Assembly (NCBI GenBank): GCA_904502285.1
Contig: CAJGEC010000006.1
Location: forward strand, 26,139-90,138
Length of the DNA stretch: 64,000 nt
Direction: 5' to 3'
Source of the DNA: an uncultured Alistipes sp.
GTDB taxonomy: Bacteria; Bacteroidota; Bacteroidia; Bacteroidales; Rikenellaceae
Shown: positions 59,890 through 64,000 of the stretch, in pieces
How the letters are laid out: every line of letters starts with the position of its first letter
Position numbering within the stretch: position 1 is the stretch's first letter
Translations under genes and position numbers: made by a program
Notes under the pieces: generated by a model
The model's database searches: none
Told to the model about the DNA's origin: nothing
The model's input: the letters and a program-made list of their open reading frames with translations, nothing else

Positions 59890-61797
59890 ATGGATTGCAT
59901 AAAACTACTACCAGAGATTGTTGCCAACCAGATTGCCGCAGGTGAGGTTGTCAATGCACCGTCGAACGTGGTCAAGGAGATGATGGAGAATGCCTTGGAC
60001 GCGGGGGCACAGTGTGTGCGTGTCAATTTCCGCAATGGCGGTAAGGACCTCATCCAGATTGTGGACGATGGTTGCGGTATGTCGGCAGTAGATGCACGTC
60101 TTGCCTTCGACCGCCACGCCACCTCGAAGATATCCTCTATCGAGGATGTCTATAGGCTTAGCACCTTTGGTTTCCGTGGCGAGGCCTTGGCCTCTATTGC
60201 TGCGGTGTCGGAGGTGGAGTTACGCACACGTCGAGAGGGCGATGAACTCGGTACTCTCACAACGATTTCGGGTGGTGAGTTCCGTTCGCAGTTGCCCATT
60301 TCCTGCTCGCGAGGGTCGCAGTTTGTGGTGCGCAACCTCTTCTATAATGTCCCTTCGCGCCGAAAATTTATCGATGGCGACAACTCGCGCCTTGCCTCGC
60401 AGATAAAGCAGGAGTTTATCCGTGTAGCGCTCTGCAACCACGACGTCGAGTTCGAACTACGCCAGAACGATGCCCCCATATTCTCGTTACAGCCAACCAA
60501 TCGTCGTAGCCGTATCGTCGATATCGTGGGCCGACATATAAAGACGAACCTCTTGGATGTGGAGGTCTCTACTTCGGTAGTCCGCATCGAGGGTTTTGTG
60601 GGAGTACCCCAAGCCGCTAAGAAGCGTAATAACGAGCAGTATCTCTTCGTGAATGGTCGTTTCTTCGCCTCTTCGGCTATGCAACGAGCAATAGTGAGAG
60701 CATACGAAAAACTCATCCCTGATGGTTGTATGCCCTCATATTTCATATATATAACTGTCGATGCGGATAGGGTAGATGTCAATGTCCATCCGCAGAAGAC
60801 CACGGTGAAGTTCGCCGACCACGACCTCATCCTTGAGATATTGCAGGCTGCGGTGCGTGAGACTCTCGCTAAGACGGGAGCTGTGCCCTTGATGGACTTC
60901 ACGATGGAGGGACAGGTAAATATCCCTGTGTTGGGTCAGGAGCAGAGGATCTACCACGAGCCTCGTGCCTCGATAAATAGCAGTTACAACCCCTTTGCTT
61001 CGGAGTATATCGACCCTACAGCTCCGTTGCCCGATGTACCATTTACGGGTTTCGACGTGCCCTACGATGGCGCTATGCCCAAGCCCTCACAACCTAAGCC
61101 CAGCGTGGTCTACGAGTTTGGCGAGGAGTACGACACTGTGCCTTCGCAGAGTTCTATAGAGTATATCGACGACGAGGTTTCGGCATCGGATGAGTGCTTC
61201 GACTTTGTTACCTCCCAGAGCAATGTTCACCGCACCTTCGAGGAGTCTATGCCATTGCCAGGAGGGTATGCCGTGGCTATCTATGGCGGTAAGGGTGTCG
61301 TGGTGCATCTGCGCCGAGCCAAGGAGCGCATCCTCTACGAGGAGATATTGAGGTCTATGACGGCGGGAGGAGCACCCACACAGCGTATGTTCTTTGCCGA
61401 GGAGCTGACCCTTTCGGTGGAGGAGTATAGCCTTATGGAGGAGCACGCTACGGAGTTTGCGGCCTTGGGCTTCGAGATAGAGTATCGTGGCGAGGGCCAT
61501 ATCTCGGTGCTGGGTCGCCCCGCAACACTCGACATAGCCACCCCTCTGGATGAACTCATCTATGGCCTTGTGCATAGCATCGACGAGGGAGATATGCCGT
61601 TGGAGGAGGAGCAGTCGCGCCTTGCAGAGCAGATGGCTCGCCGTGGCGCTCAGGGCTATGGCCGTGGTCTGCAGCGCTCGGATGTAGAGGCCTTGTTGGG
61701 TCGTCTGGAGCGATGCGACAACCCAAGTTTTAGTCCTTTGGGAGCTCCTGTGATGGCAGAGATATGTTTCGAGGAGTTGTGTAAAAAGCTTAAGTAA
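59890..61797 (+). CDS. mutL: DNA mismatch repair protein MutL, endonuclease motifs lost
   Basis: The 635-residue protein has a complete N-terminal GHKL ATPase (MMENALDAGA with the catalytic Glu and Asn, DDGCGM, TFGFRGEALASI, QLP(I)SCSRGSQF) and the transducer domain. A Pro/Ser-rich linker (about 340-450) leads to the C-terminal dimerisation domain. The metal-binding endonuclease motif DQHAxxER of MutH-less bacteria reads H473-L-R475-R-A-K-E-R, and the late CPHGRP motif reads S615-P-L-G-A-P620. Asp, the first His and the Cys of the metal site are gone. The protein probably cannot nick DNA itself. Confidence 0.93.
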   Translation: MDCIKLLPEIVANQIAAGEVVNAPSNVVKEMMENALDAGAQCVRVNFRNGGKDLIQIVDDGCGMSAVDARLAFDRHATSKISSIEDVYRLSTFGFRGEALASIAAVSEVELRTRREGDELGTLTTISGGEFRSQLPISCSRGSQFVVRNLFYNVPSRRKFIDGDNSRLASQIKQEFIRVALCNHDVEFELRQNDAPIFSLQPTNRRSRIVDIVGRHIKTNLLDVEVSTSVVRIEGFVGVPQAAKKRNNEQYLFVNGRFFASSAMQRAIVRAYEKLIPDGCMPSYFIYITVDADRVDVNVHPQKTTVKFADHDLILEILQAAVRETLAKTGAVPLMDFTMEGQVNIPVLGQEQRIYHEPRASINSSYNPFASEYIDPTAPLPDVPFTGFDVPYDGAMPKPSQPKPSVVYEFGEEYDTVPSQSSIEYIDDEVSASDECFDFVTSQSNVHRTFEESMPLPGGYAVAIYGGKGVVVHLRRAKERILYEEILRSMTAGGAPTQRMFFAEELTLSVEEYSLMEEHATEFAALGFEIEYRGEGHISVLGRPATLDIATPLDELIYGLVHSIDEGDMPLEEEQSRLAEQMARRGAQGYGRGLQRSDVEALLGRLERCDNPSFSPLGAPVMAEICFEELCKKLK

Positions 61798-61817
61798 TTG
61801 AATAATAAGAATATAAG

Positions 61818-62468
61818 ATGTCTACGTATTATAGAAATATCGTATCGCAGTCGCCAGCAGTATATAATCTGCTTATAGCAAACGTAGTGGCTTACTTGGC
61901 GACTATGCTCTTGAATACTAATAGTGTATATGCGCTGTTTGCGCTCTTCCCAACGGATAGCCCCTTATTCCATATATGGCAGCCGGTGACCTATATGTTC
62001 CTCCACGGAGGCTTCTCGCACCTCTTCTTCAATATGTTTGCCTTGTGGATGTTTGGCCGAGGCTTGGAGGCCGAGATGGGAACAAAGCGCTTCTTGGTTT
62101 ACTACTTTGTCTGTGGCATCGGTGCAGCGCTGGTGCAACTCGGTATCGCCTTTATAGATATCAACAACTATGAGACATACCAGGCGCTATATAACTATCT
62201 GCTTACCCCTACGGTAGGTGCTTCGGGTGCGGTCTTTGGTCTGTTGCTCGCCTTCGGTATGATGCACCCCAACGATGTCATTATGTTGCTCATTCCGCCA
62301 ATCCCAATCAAGGCTAAGTGGTTTGTGGTGATTTACGGCTGTATCGAGCTGTTCCTCATCATCATCAATGCTCAGGATGGTATCGCACACTTTGCCCACC
62401 TCGGCGGTATGTTCTTTGGATGGTTGCTCTTGGTGTGGTGGAGGTGGCGTCGTCGCTTCTACTACTAA
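61818..62468 (+). CDS. Rhomboid intramembrane serine protease
   Basis: The 216-residue protein has six predicted TM helices. The conserved VTYMFLHGGFSHLFFNMFALW (helices 2/3) and GASGAVFG with catalytic Ser136, and His194 in FAHLGGMFFGW, form the Ser/His dyad of rhomboids. It cuts membrane-anchored proteins within or near the bilayer; its substrates are unknown. It follows mutL by 20 nt. An endonuclease/exonuclease/phosphatase family gene comes next after 121 nt. Confidence 0.93.
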   Translation: MSTYYRNIVSQSPAVYNLLIANVVAYLATMLLNTNSVYALFALFPTDSPLFHIWQPVTYMFLHGGFSHLFFNMFALWMFGRGLEAEMGTKRFLVYYFVCGIGAALVQLGIAFIDINNYETYQALYNYLLTPTVGASGAVFGLLLAFGMMHPNDVIMLLIPPIPIKAKWFVVIYGCIELFLIIINAQDGIAHFAHLGGMFFGWLLLVWWRWRRRFYY

Positions 62469-62589
62469 TGGCTCGGCCAAGGAACAACACTACACTTTTA
62501 TACTAAACGACACAAACAATTACTAACCAATAGTTCGCCAATTGTAGGACCTTAAGTGGGACGAAAAGCGAACACAAAACACTACTCCT

Positions 62590-63741
62590 ATGTCAAACAA
62601 CAGCGAGACCTACAGGAATAACCCTCTGGGAAAGCCACACCGACGCGAGAGACACAGCTTCCTCACTGCGCTCTGTGTGATTCTGCTTTTGGCGGTGACA
62701 CTCTCATTCTCCATCGCCTTGATCATTGCCTACCTGACCCCCTATGTGCCACCTGCAGCCTTCGGCTCACTGACCATCGTCGGCATCTTCGCACCTATAT
62801 TATATATGGTGGTGGCTGTATGCTGCCTCTTGTGGCTCATCGCGGCACGTTGGAAGATTGCGGGTGTGGTGGCTCTGTTGCTTATTCCTGGTCTCTTCCG
62901 TGTCTCGGACTTCTACAACGTGGACTTCTTGCGCAAGGTCGAGGAGCCTAAGCAGGCCAGCCATAGTCTCTCGATTATGAGTTATAACCTGCGTGGCTTC
63001 CGCAACGACATCTCCTATCGTGCGGTGGATGGCTATGTCGATTACTTCGCCAATATGGAGCTTACGGATGTTGTCTGCTTGCAGGAGTATGCACGCAATA
63101 TCCAGGGTGTGGAGCGTGTCGATTCGGTCTTTAAGTCGCGCTATACGCATATCTATAGCAATGATGTTGTGGAGGCTGGCGATGTGGTGTTGCGCACCTA
63201 TAGCCGTCACCCTATCATCGCTTCGGGTAATATCTCTGGTGAGGGTCGTGGTACGTCGCAGTGGGTTGATGTGGTGGTAAATAAGCGCGATACCGTGCGT
63301 ATTTTCAATAACCACCTCCACACGATGAGCATCTCGGCCGTAGATAGCGAGGATATTGAGCAGGGTACTATCTTGCAGGATGGCGACCGTATGCGTAGCA
63401 TCGTGGACCGCATAGCCAACAACTCCTCTATAAGAGCAAGTTATGTAGATACATTGCGTAGCGTGGTTATGGAGACCCCATACTCGAATATCGTCTGTGG
63501 CGACTTCAACGATACCCCTATGTCGTATGTCTATAAGGCGCTCAAGAAGCACCACAAGGACGCCTTCGTGGAGAGCGGTAGTGGCTATGGCTACACCTTC
63601 AGACCGATGTACGGCACACTGCGTATCGACTACATTCTTATCTCGGAGGATATGGAGGCGGTGAACTACTACGCCGACGAGAGCATCATCCTTTCGGACC
63701 ACCTACCTATCAGAGCTGTGGTTAAATTGCCCAGCAAGTAG
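62590..63741 (+). CDS. Membrane-anchored endonuclease/exonuclease/phosphatase (EEP) family protein
   Basis: The 383-residue protein has three hydrophobic segments in the first 110 residues (about 26-50, 58-82 and 88-105), then an EEP domain with IMSYNLRGF, VVCLQEY (metal Glu), FNNHLHTM, VCGDFNDTPMS and the C-terminal catalytic pair in LSDHLPI. The catalytic domain is expected on the periplasmic side. The family includes nucleases, sphingomyelinases and lipid phosphatases; which activity this one has is not visible. I recall rhomboid-EEP gene pairs from Bacteroidetes. Confidence 0.88.
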   Translation: MSNNSETYRNNPLGKPHRRERHSFLTALCVILLLAVTLSFSIALIIAYLTPYVPPAAFGSLTIVGIFAPILYMVVAVCCLLWLIAARWKIAGVVALLLIPGLFRVSDFYNVDFLRKVEEPKQASHSLSIMSYNLRGFRNDISYRAVDGYVDYFANMELTDVVCLQEYARNIQGVERVDSVFKSRYTHIYSNDVVEAGDVVLRTYSRHPIIASGNISGEGRGTSQWVDVVVNKRDTVRIFNNHLHTMSISAVDSEDIEQGTILQDGDRMRSIVDRIANNSSIRASYVDTLRSVVMETPYSNIVCGDFNDTPMSYVYKALKKHHKDAFVESGSGYGYTFRPMYGTLRIDYILISEDMEAVNYYADESIILSDHLPIRAVVKLPSK

Positions 63742-63793
63742 TGGATGTAGGCGTGGTGGAGGCTCGTAAGAGTGAGAAAAATTGGGTAAATAA

Positions 63794-63825
63794 TTTTGCA
63801 GATTGGAATTATTTATTTACCTTTG
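63794..63825 (+). promoter_or_regulatory. Promoter of rpmI
   Basis: TTTTG (63794-63798), 19 nt, then TACCTTTG (63818-63825), a near-perfect Bacteroidetes promoter. The start codon of rpmI follows after 34 nt. Confidence 0.85.
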
Positions 63826-63859
63826 CGCGCTATTAATAACTAATTAACACTTTGTAACA

Positions 63860-64000
63860 ATGCCAAAAATGAAAACAAATGCCGCTGCAAAGAAGCGTTT
63901 TTCTTTCACCGGCACAGGTAAGATCAAGCGTAAGCACGCTTATCACAGTCACATCCTGACCAAAAAGACTAACAAGCGTAAGCGTAACCTTTGCTACTCA
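63860..64000 (+). CDS. rpmI: 50S ribosomal protein L35 (partial, 3' end outside)
   Basis: The first 47 residues are in the window, beginning MPKMKTNAAAKKRFSFTGTGKI. L35 is usually about 65 residues, so roughly a quarter is cut off by the window end. The Lys/Arg-rich sequence and AAKKRF are family hallmarks. It normally lies in infC-rpmI-rplT; here the gene upstream is an EEP-family gene, and a promoter directly precedes rpmI. Confidence 0.95.
   Translation, partial: MPKMKTNAAAKKRFSFTGTGKIKRKHAYHSHILTKKTNKRKRNLCYS

Noticed and set aside
1..64000. tRNA, rRNA, CRISPR arrays, insertion sequences, prophage or conjugative genes
   Set aside because: Intergenic gaps were read for cloverleaf or regularly spaced repeats and proteins for transposase, integrase or phage motifs; none was seen.

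Overview
The window is a chromosomal segment of a Bacteroidales bacterium. A member of the Alistipes/Rikenellaceae side of the order is the best guess. This rests on gene order (ftsK-lolA, gyrA followed by a TPR gene, lptD divergent from an amidase/mlaD/mutS2 run, a fused murF-alr), on Bacteroidetes-type families (GSCFA, DUF2851, DUF4465, LytTR two-component systems, a secreted GH84), on Bacteroidetes promoter signatures (TTTG, about 19-20 nt, then TAnnTTTG) and on roughly balanced GC content. I see no rRNA, tRNA, insertion sequence, prophage or CRISPR array. This is mainly core genome with a few lineage-specific pieces.

Layout. 1-5.5 kb: end of an unidentified gene, then aroK, murI, ftsK, a lolA-like gene and a DUF4465 lipoprotein, closed by a strong terminator. 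5.6-10.4 kb: a run of same-strand genes (acidic conserved protein, rsmI, two GT2 glycosyltransferases, mazG, gamma-carbonic anhydrase). 10.5-16.4 kb: an intergenic repeat element, a LytS/LytTR two-component pair, a small secreted His-rich protein and a large outer-membrane beta-barrel protein. 16.5-20.9 kb (minus): GSCFA protein, a degenerate PafA-like phosphatase, sufE, a sufT-like gene and an N-terminally short DUF2851 protein. 21-22.1 kb: luxS and a nucleosidase. 22.2-29.9 kb (minus): TPR protein, gyrA, GH84 hexosaminidase, deoD. 30-33.9 kb: cysteine desulfidase/serine dehydratase-like protein, aldehyde dehydrogenase, and purC on the minus strand. 34-41.9 kb (minus): rsmE followed by six genes for a group 4 hydrogenase-like membrane complex. 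42-46.4 kb: two M3 metallopeptidase lipoproteins. 46.4-49.6 kb: a repeat-rich gap and lptD (minus). 49.7-63.7 kb: amidase, mlaD, mutS2, murF-alr, an rsmI paralogue, grpE, dnaJ, a one-TM protein, mutL, a rhomboid protease and an EEP-family protein. The window ends inside rpmI.

The most interesting system is the 34-41 kb complex. Its membrane arm (NuoL-, NuoH-, NuoK- and NuoN-like) looks intact and keeps key Glu/Lys residues. The catalytic subunit has lost all four NiFe cysteines, and the small subunit keeps only one of four proximal-cluster cysteines and is fused to a ferredoxin domain reduced to one complete 4Fe-4S set. It belongs with, or beyond, the hydrogenase-related (Ehr-type) complexes and should not be annotated as a hydrogenase. 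Three further proteins have altered key sites or lengths: the PafA-like protein has lost most metal and substrate ligands, MutL has lost its endonuclease motifs, and the DUF2851 protein lacks its N-terminal domain. Two related repeat elements built on a 9-nt unit occupy two distant intergenic regions.
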